This document shows, in pieces, positions 1-8,149 of a DNA stretch of 64,000 bases. The stretch spans positions 1-64,000 of the forward strand of contig NZ_FNAN01000006.1 in NCBI RefSeq assembly GCF_900101885.1. Direction: 5' to 3'. The stretch comes from Dyadobacter soli (GTDB taxonomy: Bacteria > Bacteroidota > Bacteroidia > Cytophagales > Spirosomataceae). The notes beneath the pieces are model-generated. The model was not told where the DNA came from, ran no database searches, and saw only the letters and a program-made list of their open reading frames with translations. The translations under genes and the position numbers were made by a program. The first letter of the stretch is position 1; the number at the start of each line of letters is the position of its first letter.

Positions 1-256
1 TCTTGGTATTAAGCCATCTGCGGCGTTTGATGTGAAGGAAGACCTTATGGCCCCGAATTGGAAAATCCTGAACAGTAATCATCGGAAAGAATCCTTTGGA
101 GAGCAAATTCTTCCTCTCCGGGTCATTCTCATCCGCATTCTTCTCATCTATATGCACGTGAAATACTCCATCCTGACGGTCGATGGATGTCAATTCAAAA
201 TTTTCAAGGATAAACTCTGGTAATAGAAACTGGATAATAGGCAAGAAACTTTCCAA
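1..256 (-). CDS. Transposase N-terminal region (ISAon1-like), cut by window edge
   Basis: The minus strand is open from a TTG at 256 through position 1. The translation contains the features of the N-terminal domain of ISAon1-type (ISL3-related) Bacteroidota transposases: a leucine-rich start (LLPEF), then SKGF, then the strongly conserved IQDFPIRG-like stretch (here VQDFPIRGHK), followed by VFLHIKRRRWLN. This domain precedes the zinc-binding and DDE parts, which would lie left of the window. No ATG is visible; an in-frame stop lies just upstream of the TTG, so the start is uncertain and the gene may be a remnant. The family assignment rests on motif memory. Confidence 0.6.
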   Translation of the reverse strand, partial: MESFLPIIQFLLPEFILENFELTSIDRQDGVFHVHIDEKNADENDPERKNLLSKGFFPMITVQDFPIRGHKVFLHIKRRRWLNTK

Positions 257-284
257 AACGAACTAGGTTGATTAAAAACACAAA

Positions 285-364
285 CCTAGAAAATCCTATG
301 CGCTCCACAAGTTTTTGATTTGATCCTAGAAAATCCTATGCGCTCCACAAGTTTTTGATTTGAT
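285..364. repeat. 40-bp tandem direct repeat, two copies
   Basis: Positions 285-324 and 325-364 are identical 40-bp units (start CCTAGAAAATCC, end TTTGATTTGAT), followed by a degenerate start of a third unit (CCTTGAAAA). The array lies directly upstream of the transposase fragment, so it may mark an IS end or a duplicated target. Confidence 0.85.
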
Positions 365-400
365 CCTTGAAAACGGAAAAAATCAGAGTTGTTCTCGAAT

Positions 401-477
401 GATATTTGTCCCGAAAAGCAAAAACGCCGTTCCTGATAACAGAAACAGCGTTTTGTGCCCGCAACGGGACAAATGTC
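401..477. other. Nested inverted repeat / long hairpin
   Basis: An outer pair (401-413 GATATTTGTCCCG with 465-477 CGGGACAAATGTC, one wobble) encloses an inner 15-bp pair (421-435 with 440-454, two G-U-type mismatches) around a 4-nt ATAA loop. A 60-codon minus-strand reading frame over this stretch is best explained by the palindrome and is not called as a gene. Role unknown; it could be a structured RNA or a small non-autonomous element. Confidence 0.6.
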
Positions 478-519
478 GAACCGGTTTCTTGAGGATTTAA
501 GAACGATAAGTCAATCAAC

Positions 520-1108
520 TATTTGATTATGAGTTTTTTGTTTATTATTTCGAGTTAGAGCTTGAAATAGTCGTTGTAATGAAATTCCGATGTCCTACCA
601 AGAGCTAACTTATAATCACCAGAAAAGTGCTTGTATTTAATAATACTTGACTTAAAGTTTAAATTCTGATTTCAAACTGTCTACCGTTTCGGGACACTTA
701 CACAGGCACTCTCGGCCACCCGGCTACTTTTTACATTTCCAGTTGTTCGATTATTCGGTCGTTAAAACGTAATTTGCTCGACAATTTAAGAATGTAGTTT
801 TTGTGCTCATGACACACTTTATAGTTCAGGTTAGGTTGGATTACATACGTTAAAGTGTAATTCAGAAGAGCAGGTTTTAATGGAATCGCTAATTAGCGTT
901 TTCACTCATAGAGACTGTAGTGCTTTTAGCAGGGGTGGAATTACTCCTGGCTTCTTCATTTTTGACCCATACGAAAACGTAGACTCGTGATTATCTGTAC
1001 AGACTTCAAATGACTTACCTTATTTATCCATTAGCGTAGCTAAAATGACAATATGGTAACGTCAGACAAGATGGGAAGCTTGATGGTGGTAGGCTGCCCT
1101 TACGTTTA
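520..1108. other. Gene-free stretch
   Basis: No reading frame with protein-like features is seen on either strand. It contains one copy of an interspersed motif (751-772) and a weak 8-bp inverted repeat (814-821 with 851-858). It ends at the stop of the LytTR regulator gene. Confidence 0.6.
751..772 (+). repeat. Interspersed intergenic motif, copy A
   Basis: TTATTCGGTCGTTAAAACGT-AA. Closely similar 22-mers occur in the same orientation at 7895-7916 and 10625-10646, all in gene-free DNA. A weaker relative lies near 5802-5818. Confidence 0.5.
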
Positions 1109-1825
1109 TTAGTATAACCCAATGCGTTTGGTGAGCGCGTCCCGATAAAAATCGCCAACCGGAATTTCTGTTTTGTCGATGACGATCCGGTTGCGTTCGA
1201 TGGTTTCTATTTTTGCTAAGGCAATAATAAAGGAGCGGTGTACTCTTAGGAATTGTTCTGCTGGCAATTTTTCCAACAATCCGCTAAGGGAAACTTGGGT
1301 GCTTATGTTGCGGGCTTTTGTGTGAATCAACACATGGTCCTTTTTTCCTTCGATAAATAGAATTTCTGCCAGATCGATCCGGACCGTTTTGGTACCGGAT
1401 TTAGTGAAAATGTGCCCTTCCGACGGTTTGACTCCCTGTTCGGCAGTAGCTATTGAAGTGGCCTGATCCAATTGTTTTGACTGGACTTTTTGAACGGCAG
1501 TCAGAAATCGTTGAAACGGGATGGGTTTAAGCAGATAATCAGTCGCATTGAGCTCGAATGCATCTACGGCAAACTGAGGATAGGCGGTTGTTAGAATTAC
1601 GGCGGGCGGGTTTCTGAGTGTCTGTAAGAACTGCAAGCCGGACAGGCCAGGCATCTCAATATCGAGAAAAATGACGTCGACTGCGTTTCTGGATAAAAAA
1701 TCAAGTGCCTGCAACGGCGTTGAACACAGCTTTTCAAGATGCAAAAAGGGTACTCTTTCAATGTAGCCCTCCATGACTTCCAGGGCTAGTCTCTCATCAT
1801 CTACCACCAGGCAACGGATCTTCAT
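1109..1825 (-). CDS. LytTR-family response regulator
   Basis: Cytoplasmic two-component regulator of 238 residues, normal for the family. Residues 1-120 form a receiver domain with the acidic pair D9-D10, phosphoacceptor D55 in the context FLDIEMPG, and the conserved Lys in LLKPI. Residues about 135-238 form a LytTR DNA-binding domain (IDLAEILFIEG, then HVLIHTK, then FLRVHRSFII). The gene overlaps the upstream kinase gene by 4 bp (ATGA), so the two are co-translated and form a pair. The divergent ABC exporter operon starts about 200 bp beyond the kinase and is the obvious candidate target; that link is inferred from position only. Confidence 0.93.
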   Translation of the reverse strand: MKIRCLVVDDERLALEVMEGYIERVPFLHLEKLCSTPLQALDFLSRNAVDVIFLDIEMPGLSGLQFLQTLRNPPAVILTTAYPQFAVDAFELNATDYLLKPIPFQRFLTAVQKVQSKQLDQATSIATAEQGVKPSEGHIFTKSGTKTVRIDLAEILFIEGKKDHVLIHTKARNISTQVSLSGLLEKLPAEQFLRVHRSFIIALAKIETIERNRIVIDKTEIPVGDFYRDALTKRIGLY

Positions 1826-2865
1826 GACTGTAAATTTATAGTTAATGAAAGGTGGGTATCAAAATGGTCCTGCGTTTTCCCGAAGTAGAACTGATGTGTT
1901 CCGGGATACAAATGGGATAATCGCCTTTGCAGGTTATCCAATCCGATTCCTCCCGGGCCGTTTCCGACAGGCAGCTGGATACCGTTACTCGTCAGTAACG
2001 TCAGACTACATGCATCTACGCTCACCGATATGGATGCGAATTCTGCCCCGTGTTTAAACATGTTTTCAATAAGGGGCATCATCAGAAACGGCTCAATCCA
2101 GACTTGGTCTACTTTTCCCTTTACTACAAAATGAACAGGAAAGTCCAGGGGAAGCCGTAATTTCTGCAATTCGACGAAGTTTGTGATCATTTCCAATTCC
2201 TTCGATAAATTAACGCGCTCCTCATTGGTTTCATAAAGTGCATACCGCATCAGTTGTGATAGCTGCATGATGCCGTCGGGTGTGTCAGGTGATCTCCTGA
2301 TCGCCAGCGCGTACAGGGAATTGAGCGTGTTGAATAGAAAATGGGGGTTGAGTTGAGAGCGAAGAAAAGCGAGTTCGGTTTTCAGTTGTGAATTTTCGAG
2401 ATCCCGCGTCTTTTGTTGAAACGAAAACCAGTCGACAGTAAACCGGACCACGCAGGCGATCAATACAAACAACAGCAATTCGAACGACCTAAGCGAAAAC
2501 TGCTCTGAATATAGCAAAGGGAAAGGTGCCGCCGAGGGCCCAATATACCAGTTCCGAAGCCAGTGATAAGCCGGGATAAATACTACCACTAGCATTGTTA
2601 TGCCCAGCACATTCAGCAGTAGAAATCGGGGAAGTTTTTTGCCAGGCAGGAGTGAAGGGACCAAATAGCAGTAATTCAAATAGAAGATAGCGGCCTGGGC
2701 AAAAATATGGATACTAGGGTGGCCGACCACAAAATCAACGCCTTGGTAATTACTAACATATATGACAAGAACTATATATAATAGCCAGCCCATCCCGTGC
2801 AGCAAAAATGGAAGATGGATTGGGAGAACCCTGTAAAAGCGTTTCGAAATTCGGGTATGCATCAC
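1822..2865 (-). CDS. LytS/YehU-type sensor histidine kinase
   Basis: Membrane histidine kinase of 347 residues. Four hydrophobic segments lie within residues 15-145. The His_kinase domain follows with the phosphoacceptor His175 in LNPHFLFN. A shortened ATPase domain follows, with an N-box-like segment MMPLIENMFKHG and a glycine-rich GPGGIGLDNLQRRL. No separate extracellular sensor domain is present, so signal perception is probably through the membrane segments, as in family members that monitor cell-envelope state or exporters. It is transcribed with the LytTR regulator (4-bp overlap) and divergently from the ABC transporter. Confidence 0.92.
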   Translation of the reverse strand: MMHTRISKRFYRVLPIHLPFLLHGMGWLLYIVLVIYVSNYQGVDFVVGHPSIHIFAQAAIFYLNYCYLVPSLLPGKKLPRFLLLNVLGITMLVVVFIPAYHWLRNWYIGPSAAPFPLLYSEQFSLRSFELLLFVLIACVVRFTVDWFSFQQKTRDLENSQLKTELAFLRSQLNPHFLFNTLNSLYALAIRRSPDTPDGIMQLSQLMRYALYETNEERVNLSKELEMITNFVELQKLRLPLDFPVHFVVKGKVDQVWIEPFLMMPLIENMFKHGAEFASISVSVDACSLTLLTSNGIQLPVGNGPGGIGLDNLQRRLSHLYPGTHQFYFGKTQDHFDTHLSLTINLQS

Positions 2866-2937
2866 CAGGTGAAATTACAAAATTAGCCGATTCGATTTTT
2901 TAGTTTACCCTTAGACACCTCCAATCAGGACGCAGAC

Positions 2938-3009
2938 GCCCTAATCCAGGCTCTCAGTGGCCTGTCAGGGCATTATCTGTTTTCCACTGCCTATAAACCT
3001 GGATAGGGC
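2938..3009 (+). promoter_or_regulatory. Structured leader candidate of the ABC operon
   Basis: An outer stem pairs 2938-2950 (GCCCTAATCCAGG) with 2998-3009 (CCTGGATAGGGC), with one bulged A. Inside, CAGTGG (2955-2960) pairs with CCACTG (2984-2989), and CCTGTCAGG (2961-2969) is itself palindromic. It sits in the 200-bp divergent region and would be the 5' leader of the exporter mRNA. No known riboswitch consensus is recognised. Confidence 0.45.
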
Positions 3010-3035
3010 GAAAATGCTTTTGGCTGAATTGCCCA

Positions 3036-3065
3036 TAGTTTTGATTTGGCCAAAAATCAAAACTA
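3036..3065 (+). promoter_or_regulatory. 12-bp perfect palindrome abutting the start codon
   Basis: TAGTTTTGATTT (3036-3047) and AAATCAAAACTA (3054-3065) form a perfect inverted repeat with a 6-nt loop, ending one base before the ATG at 3067. As RNA it would cover the ribosome-binding region; as DNA it could be an operator. Its presence favours ATG 3067 over the upstream in-frame TTG at 3046, which lies inside the palindrome. Confidence 0.55.
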
Positions 3066-3066
3066 T

Positions 3067-3831
3067 ATGACGTCACACATAGTCCAAACCGACCGGCTCA
3101 GCTATTCCTATGGCGACCGGCCAGTGCTTCACGAGGTAAGCTTGCAAGTTCCCACAGGCAGCGTTTTCGGTTTTTTGGGGCCGAATGGTTCAGGAAAGAC
3201 AACGACCATTCGTTTGCTGCTGGGCCTTATTCACGCCCGGGGACATCGTATCAAATTGTTCGGACATGAGATCAGACGTCACCGCCTTCCTATACTGCGT
3301 AGGGTGGGCGCGCTTATCGAAACGCCGACTCTGTATCCGCACCTTTCGGGCTGGCAAAACCTGGAAATTGGAAGATTGGCACGAAATGCAAAGCGTGGCC
3401 AGGTGGAAAAAGTATTGGAAATGGTTGGGTTAACGCGGGATGCTTCGCGAAAAGTAAGTAGTTATTCTCTGGGTATGCGGCAGCGACTGGGTATCGCGCT
3501 GGCGCTACTTGGCGATCCGGAGTTGCTGATCCTGGACGAGCCGACCAACGGGCTGGACCCGGGAGGTATCCGCGAAATCCGAACCTTGCTGGTTGGTTTG
3601 AGCCAGTCATACGGTAAGACCATTTTGATTTCTAGCCATTTACTTGCAGAAATGGAGAAAATGGTGACCCATGTAGCCATCATCAATGCCGGGTATTTAT
3701 TATTCCAGGGATCAATTGATCACTTACGCGCAGACCAACATGATCGGATGAGTGACATCTCCAATGATCCTTCTTATGCAATACCGACACTGGAAGACAT
3801 TTTTTTGAACTTAACAAACCCCTTGATATGA
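3067..3831 (+). CDS. ABC transporter ATP-binding protein (antibiotic/peptide exporter type)
   Basis: Cytoplasmic ATPase of about 254 residues that powers the permease encoded next. It shows Walker A (GPNGSGKTTT), a Q-loop, the ABC signature (YSLGMRQR) and Walker B with the D-loop (LLILDEPTNGLDPGG). The arrangement matches the BcrA/CcmA subfamily of drug- and bacteriocin-resistance exporters. I chose ATG 3067 because the longer TTG frame starts inside a perfect palindrome. It overlaps the permease gene by 4 bp. The divergent LytS/LytTR pair suggests envelope-stress or antimicrobial-peptide control, which is inference. Confidence 0.88.
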   Translation: MTSHIVQTDRLSYSYGDRPVLHEVSLQVPTGSVFGFLGPNGSGKTTTIRLLLGLIHARGHRIKLFGHEIRRHRLPILRRVGALIETPTLYPHLSGWQNLEIGRLARNAKRGQVEKVLEMVGLTRDASRKVSSYSLGMRQRLGIALALLGDPELLILDEPTNGLDPGGIREIRTLLVGLSQSYGKTILISSHLLAEMEKMVTHVAIINAGYLLFQGSIDHLRADQHDRMSDISNDPSYAIPTLEDIFLNLTNPLI

Positions 3832-4598
3832 ACGCATTGACCTACCTGTGCCGGAGCCTTTTGATAGAAAAAATAAAGATCAGCAGGACACTAGTAGTAT
3901 GGCTGGCATTTTTTGCGCCTGCTTTTGTCGTTTTGGTCGCATTTGTGGCGGCTTATGCGGACGGAGAAAAATTTTATAAGCCCGATGTCAACCCCTGGAT
4001 CAATTTTTCCGGGCATATCCTAGTTGGTTGGGCATTGTTTGTTTTTCCGATTTATGTTTCACTCCAATCGGCGCTATACGCCGCTATTGAACATCAGAAC
4101 CGTGCATTCGCCTACCTATACATTCTGCCTGTTCCCAGGTGGAGTATTTATGTGTCTAAACTTTTGGTTCTTACGGTGCTGACGGGGTTAAGCCACATTG
4201 CATTATATGGTTTCGCAGAGGCTGCTGGATGGTTGTTGGGGCTGCTCAAACCACACTACGGGTTCCATAACCATTCCATGCACGAGGTTCTTTCGAAGGG
4301 CACCTTATTGATGTTCTTCGGTGGCGGGGGAATAATTGTTATTCAACTCTTTATCAGTTTGCAATCTGCGAGCTTTATTGTCCCAGCGGGTTTCGGGCTT
4401 TTCGTGACCATGGCAGGTGTGATCTCGCGGGGATTTGCGATTAGTACTGCCTCTCCCTATCTGTGGCCCATTTGCTTTTTGAACAATTCACTGGACATGG
4501 GAGACTGGCGCTATTCGTACCTGTTAAATAGCCTGGCCGTTTTTGTTTTGGGAGCGTTGGTAAGTATTCAGCTTTTCAACCGGAAAGATATTATCTGA
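3828..4598 (+). CDS. ABC-2 type permease
   Basis: Integral membrane protein of 256 residues with about six hydrophobic helices (a strong first one around residues 22-42, the last at 230-247). It is the expected partner of the ATPase gene that it overlaps by 4 bp. The size and the short soluble loops fit half-size ABC-2 permeases that work as dimers with a BcrA-like ATPase. Substrate cannot be told from sequence. It converges on the ccmD-like gene, with a short hairpin between the two stops. Confidence 0.82.
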   Translation: MNALTYLCRSLLIEKIKISRTLVVWLAFFAPAFVVLVAFVAAYADGEKFYKPDVNPWINFSGHILVGWALFVFPIYVSLQSALYAAIEHQNRAFAYLYILPVPRWSIYVSKLLVLTVLTGLSHIALYGFAEAAGWLLGLLKPHYGFHNHSMHEVLSKGTLLMFFGGGGIIVIQLFISLQSASFIVPAGFGLFVTMAGVISRGFAISTASPYLWPICFLNNSLDMGDWRYSYLLNSLAVFVLGALVSIQLFNRKDII

Positions 4599-4624
4599 GG
4601 CGGTCATCGTTAACAGTCACCGCC
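4599..4624. terminator. Short bidirectional terminator-like hairpin
   Basis: GGCGGT (4599-4604) pairs with ACCGCC (4619-4624) between the convergent permease and ccmD-like genes. It is followed by a short T-run on the plus strand. Confidence 0.45.
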
Positions 4625-4838
4625 GGTTTTTCAACCTATTGATTCGCTGGTTCAATCGGAATATGTAATAGAATAGTCCTGTGAATACGACGGCAATGAC
4701 CGTGACAACCACCCATAATTTGCCGTCCTGCCGGAGCAAATCAGACACCGGTCCCTGGGATTGTCCGTGGCCCATTAGGGGAAGTAATACTGATAGAAGC
4801 AAAGACAATTTGGATACGTATTTGGAAAGTGCTTTCAT
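4617..4838 (-). CDS. CcmD-family small membrane protein
   Basis: Protein of 73 residues with a signal-like hydrophobic N-terminus (residues 8-24) and a second membrane helix (about 43-62), ending in a basic tail (RINRLKNRR). Length, layout and its position directly after ccmC (4-bp overlap) match the CcmD-like proteins of Bacteroidota cytochrome c maturation clusters, where CcmD assists heme delivery with CcmC. Sequence conservation in this family is weak, so the call leans on context. Confidence 0.7.
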   Translation of the reverse strand: MKALSKYVSKLSLLLSVLLPLMGHGQSQGPVSDLLRQDGKLWVVVTVIAVVFTGLFYYIFRLNQRINRLKNRR

Positions 4839-5545
4839 CGTGTCAGGGACGTTTCATTTGTTTTTTGATTCAAATCCTGCTCTTCAAGTACTTTCTGGAT
4901 CCTTCGCATTCTGAACCGGAGTTGGGTTATCCATAGGCCTAACAAGGTAAATCCGATGAAGGCGGGCCGGATGATCATCGTAATGCTTTTGTCTTGGTCA
5001 TACTGGTTGAAGCCGGGATTGCCGCCATTGCCCGGATGCAGGGAGTCAGTCAGACGAGGGAGAATCATGATCAACGGGATGAACATCGCAAAAGCGAAAA
5101 TGTTATAGATTGAGGAAATCCTGGCGCGTCTTAATTCATCCTCGAATGAGCCGCGCAGTATGAAATAGGCGAGATACAGCAGCATACCCACGGCTACGCC
5201 GTTGGTCTTGGGGTCATTGGGCCAAAAATCGCCCCACGCAAAATAAGCCCAAACCGAACCCGTAATGCAGCCCAAAATTCCGAACAGGATCGCAGTATTG
5301 GCAAACTCGATGGCCCATAAATCGTCCTGAATTCTTCCCTTGCTTAGGTACCGGATAGAGAAAATGGCCGATAATAGCAGCAAAGTCATCATGGCGATCC
5401 AGAGTGGCGGATGGTAAAACGCATTTCGGATTGTTTCATTCAGGATCGGCAGACGGGGCACATTGTTGATCAGGCCGGCAATCAACACATATAGTAATAT
5501 GACAATAGTGAGGAATTTCCACCAAAACGGCTTGAAATAATGCAT
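4835..5545 (-). CDS. ccmC: Cytochrome c biogenesis protein CcmC/CcsA (heme handling)
   Basis: Six-helix inner-membrane protein of 236 residues that presents heme on the periplasmic side for cytochrome c maturation. The hallmark tryptophan-rich loop is present (GSVWAYFAWGDFWPNDPK), as are His/Pro-rich loops (FYHPPLW) typical of the heme-handling family. It overlaps the ccmD-like gene. ccmB, which often precedes ccmC, is not upstream, and ccmE is not downstream; the neighbouring ABC genes are of the drug-export type and point the other way. The cluster is therefore reduced or split in this genome. Confidence 0.88.
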   Translation of the reverse strand: MHYFKPFWWKFLTIVILLYVLIAGLINNVPRLPILNETIRNAFYHPPLWIAMMTLLLLSAIFSIRYLSKGRIQDDLWAIEFANTAILFGILGCITGSVWAYFAWGDFWPNDPKTNGVAVGMLLYLAYFILRGSFEDELRRARISSIYNIFAFAMFIPLIMILPRLTDSLHPGNGGNPGFNQYDQDKSITMIIRPAFIGFTLLGLWITQLRFRMRRIQKVLEEQDLNQKTNETSLTR

Positions 5546-6076
5546 AGAGGTGACAATGGTTAGGGTATATACAAAGGTAACCGCCAGATGCTTTCTTTGC
5601 TCAATTTTAATGCAGGTTTAATGTGGTGTAGTAGGAAGCTTACAGCACTTATCGGTCACCGTGAACCTCATGCCTATCAGCCGTTATTAAGAAACTGATT
5701 CTAGTATGCAGAAAACTTAGCCAAGTACAGTTGTTGTACGTTAGCTCCGAATCTGGTAAGACCCAATTTATAGATTGTATCTATGGTTGGATGCTGCTAA
5801 ATTATCCGGTCGTTTTTATGTACTCTATCGGCCGACACCGATTTCGCAATTTGTGAGTTTTAGAATTGGTTGGCAGTATTTTAACGTAGATCTTTTGCCG
5901 TAGTGGCGTCATTCAAACAGTGGGTATTTTTCGTTTAGGAGCAGCTGCACTCGCTCGAGCCGTCTTACGTAAGGACCGATTATGACACGAGAATTTCCAA
6001 CGAAACTGTCATCAAACGAATCCTGTAAAGAACAGCTTTATTTGATACTTGATGAATCATCTAACTAAACCGACTT
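5546..6076. other. Gene-free stretch
   Basis: No supported gene. It contains a degenerate relative of the interspersed motif (around 5775-5850: an inverted TATAGATTGTATCTAT followed by TTATCCGGTCGTT and CGGCCGACACCGAT), which resembles the longer context at 10598-10692. Confidence 0.45.
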
Positions 6077-6424
6077 ATGAAACGCTTTGTGCTCGCCGGT
6101 GTATGCATGTTGAGTTTGCTAAATTGCAAGGAAGACAAAATTAGTTCAGAGGGGCTGGATTGTTATGGGTTGGAGGGGTTAACCCGTGACGAATATGTAG
6201 TTGATGCGCCAGTAACAGTGCAACTAAGCGGCGGATTAGCAATCGGCAGCCAACTGATAGCACCTAATGGCGTTGCTTGGGGTGGATGCAATCTTCCCAA
6301 ACAATTTATGCAAGATAGTTTAGCCGTCTACGTCACGGGCTATTTTTTGACTTCTAAGGAACTGGAAACAATGAATTTAACACCTTTACCTTTTATAGTC
6401 ACTTCTGCAAAGCTCAGACAATAA
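6077..6424 (+). CDS. Small predicted lipoprotein
   Basis: Protein of 115 residues not assigned to a family. The N-terminus (MKRFVLAGVCMLSLLNCKED) is a short lipoprotein signal peptide with a lipobox-like LLNC, so Cys17 would be lipidated and the protein would sit in the periplasm or outer membrane. The mature part has three further cysteines (DCYG, GGCN) that could form a disulfide. It stands alone between a long gene-free stretch and the convergent invertase gene. Start is the first ATG. Confidence 0.6.
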   Translation: MKRFVLAGVCMLSLLNCKEDKISSEGLDCYGLEGLTRDEYVVDAPVTVQLSGGLAIGSQLIAPNGVAWGGCNLPKQFMQDSLAVYVTGYFLTSKELETMNLTPLPFIVTSAKLRQ

Positions 6425-6530
6425 CGATCAGAACCATCTTGGGGGCAGCTGCTGGTCAATATCCTCAGAATAATGAATTTCTTTCCATTATGTTATTTTT
6501 GAGGCCAATGAGTCCGCCTAAGATTTTAAC

Positions 6531-7148
6531 CTATGCTACCTTCCGGTATCTTTTGACACTGTTTTTTTTAATCCAGTTGGACAGAGTTGCTTCTGTTACC
6601 CGGTAACGGTCTGCAATGTACTTCTGGCTCGAACCACTAAGTAGCAAGGCCTCAATTTCGGGTCTGAACTGATCTAGCTTACTTTTACCGGGACCGGTTG
6701 GGCGACCTAGCTTTATCCCTGAGAGCTTCTTCGCAGCTAGTGACTCTTTTGTCCGCTTACTAATCAGGTCTCTTTCGATTTCAGAGGCCATCGCAAAAAC
6801 CATAGCCATCACTTTGCTTTGGATAGAGTCGTCAAGTTGCCACCCGCCTTTGACTGTATAAATTCGAATACCCTTCTGCATAGCAATCGAGATAATTTCC
6901 ATCACCTCAAGCATGGATCTGCCAAGTCGGGAAAATTCACTGAGTAAAATGACATCCCCTTTTTTGAGCTCATCCAGGATCGGGCCGATTTTGCGGTTGC
7001 GCCAGGACACTTTCCCGGAAACTTTTTCCTGAACGAACTCGACCCGGCCTAAATTCTTCTCATTGGCCAGGTGCAGTATGTCGGCCTTGTTCTTTTCGAG
7101 GTCTTGATCTAGGGTGGAGACACGTAAATAGGCAATATTCCGGGGCAT
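6531..7148 (-). CDS. Serine invertase, Mpi (master DNA invertase) type
   Basis: Small serine recombinase of 205 residues. The catalytic domain has Ser11 (YLRVSTLDQD) and the active-site arginines in EFSRLGRSMLE. The long helix carries the family signature EIERDLISKRTKE, then GRPTGPGKSKLD and a C-terminal helix-turn-helix (KYIADRYRVTEATLSNWIK). Features such as VSWRNRKIG, GGWQLDDSIQSKV and GPGKSKLDQFRPEIEALL closely match the Bacteroides Mpi family, which flips many promoters at once. A target site pair was not proven here; AAACGTTC and AAACGGTA half-site-like sequences occur about 100 bp upstream (7238-7258). Confidence 0.85.
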   Translation of the reverse strand: MPRNIAYLRVSTLDQDLEKNKADILHLANEKNLGRVEFVQEKVSGKVSWRNRKIGPILDELKKGDVILLSEFSRLGRSMLEVMEIISIAMQKGIRIYTVKGGWQLDDSIQSKVMAMVFAMASEIERDLISKRTKESLAAKKLSGIKLGRPTGPGKSKLDQFRPEIEALLLSGSSQKYIADRYRVTEATLSNWIKKNSVKRYRKVA

Positions 7149-7460
7149 TTTTGACGGATTAGATAAAAACCTTATTGGAAGATTTATTTTATAATAATAG
7201 CGATATAATATTAAGATATTTTTACTAAATTATCCTTACCGTTTATATGAACGTTTATTCTATAATTTGAACTAGCTCTTCATATTCCGTAGTTTGCAAA
7301 ACAGTTAAAGAATCATGGCTCAATGCCAGACATATTCTGATATTGCGCCTGGACTAGCGTACAGCAAATTGAGAGGGACGTGCGCCGCGCCATTTCTTGA
7401 TATTTCCCATAGGCTGGGAAGCTACTGCGTCCAAGCTAGGTGTACCACTTATTATGAATA
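7149..7460. other. Gene-free stretch upstream of the invertase
   Basis: AT-rich near 7170-7240 (probable promoter region of the minus-strand invertase). It contains CCGTTTATATGAACGTTTAT (7239-7258), a short direct repeat of CGTTTAT that could be a recombinase half-site. No gene is seen. Confidence 0.4.
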
Positions 7461-7805
7461 ATGAAAATCGTAAAAGAATTAGCAGAGCACGAATGTTATT
7501 ACGACAATGCAGTCACCGGTAGGTCAACGCTTACAGAGATTGATCTCGACGACGACTCGGTGACAGTAGACTTTCGGGCGATAATAGGTACTCAGTTTGT
7601 TGGTGGCAATGTCCCTGAAAAGTTCGAGAGCTTGATGGAGATTCTTCACCTAGGAAAGTTTTCTTCGGCCCCCAATGGAGGATTTATCAATTTTTACTCC
7701 ATACGCAGCCGTAACCATGAAAACTACATTTTGTTTTCAGGTGTCAATGAAGTTAGTAACTCTCACTATATCGTGACAGTTCATAAAGTTCTCATAGCAA
7801 TTTAG
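7461..7805 (+). CDS. Hypothetical protein, 114 aa
   Basis: Not recognised. It is a soluble protein of mixed alpha/beta character without signal peptide or membrane helix; the middle is acidic (TEIDLDDDSVTVDF) and the C-terminus ends in short beta-like runs (YIVTVHKVLIAI). It stands alone in the accessory region between the invertase and an IS21-like end, in low-conservation surroundings, so it may be cargo or a remnant. Start is the ATG after ATGAATA-rich DNA at 7455-7463. Confidence 0.45.
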   Translation: MKIVKELAEHECYYDNAVTGRSTLTEIDLDDDSVTVDFRAIIGTQFVGGNVPEKFESLMEILHLGKFSSAPNGGFINFYSIRSRNHENYILFSGVNEVSNSHYIVTVHKVLIAI

Positions 7806-7894
7806 CTTAGGTTATCCTACCGACGTATCGAGAGACCGCATCAGTTTGAGAATGTCCGATTCATAACTATTAGTTATATCTTTCGGTATCAGAT

Positions 7895-7916
7895 TTATTC
7901 GGTGGTTAAAACGAAC
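7895..7916 (+). repeat. Interspersed intergenic motif, copy B
   Basis: TTATTCGGTGGTTAAAACGA-AC, same orientation as copies at 751 and 10625. It sits in gene-free DNA between the 114-aa gene and the IS21-like end. Confidence 0.5.
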
Positions 7917-8149
7917 TTGGGCTAATTTTCGATTTCATGCGATTCCATATCGATAAGAGGCGGTATTGTACAGTTAATGTAAGTAGATATACATAAACCG
8001 AACTTCTGTTTCGAATTTATTCACTTGCGGATAGGCTAGTTGACACCACCAGCTAGTGGAAAATTTGGTGCACAGACTACCTCATTCCGTGGCAGCTTGA
8101 CCATTAGGCCATATTGTCTGTCTTGATAACAACCTGCTGATGAAAAGAG

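Noticed and set aside
32..223. 63-codon plus-strand frame
   Set aside because: The minus strand of the same stretch gives clear transposase motifs, so the plus frame is a shadow.
285..364. CRISPR array
   Set aside because: Only two units that are directly adjacent without spacers; no cas genes in the window.
449..480. Resemblance of GTTTTGTGCC...CGGGAC...TCGAACC to the tRNA-Leu end at 61494-61520 (possible second attachment site)
   Set aside because: The match needs several gaps and no tRNA stems can be formed; it is most likely chance.
336..518. 60-codon minus-strand frame
   Set aside because: It lies over the tandem repeat and nested palindrome and has no family-like pattern.
3046..3066. 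TTG start for the ABC ATPase
   Set aside because: It lies inside a perfect palindrome; the ATG at 3067 gives the normal family start.
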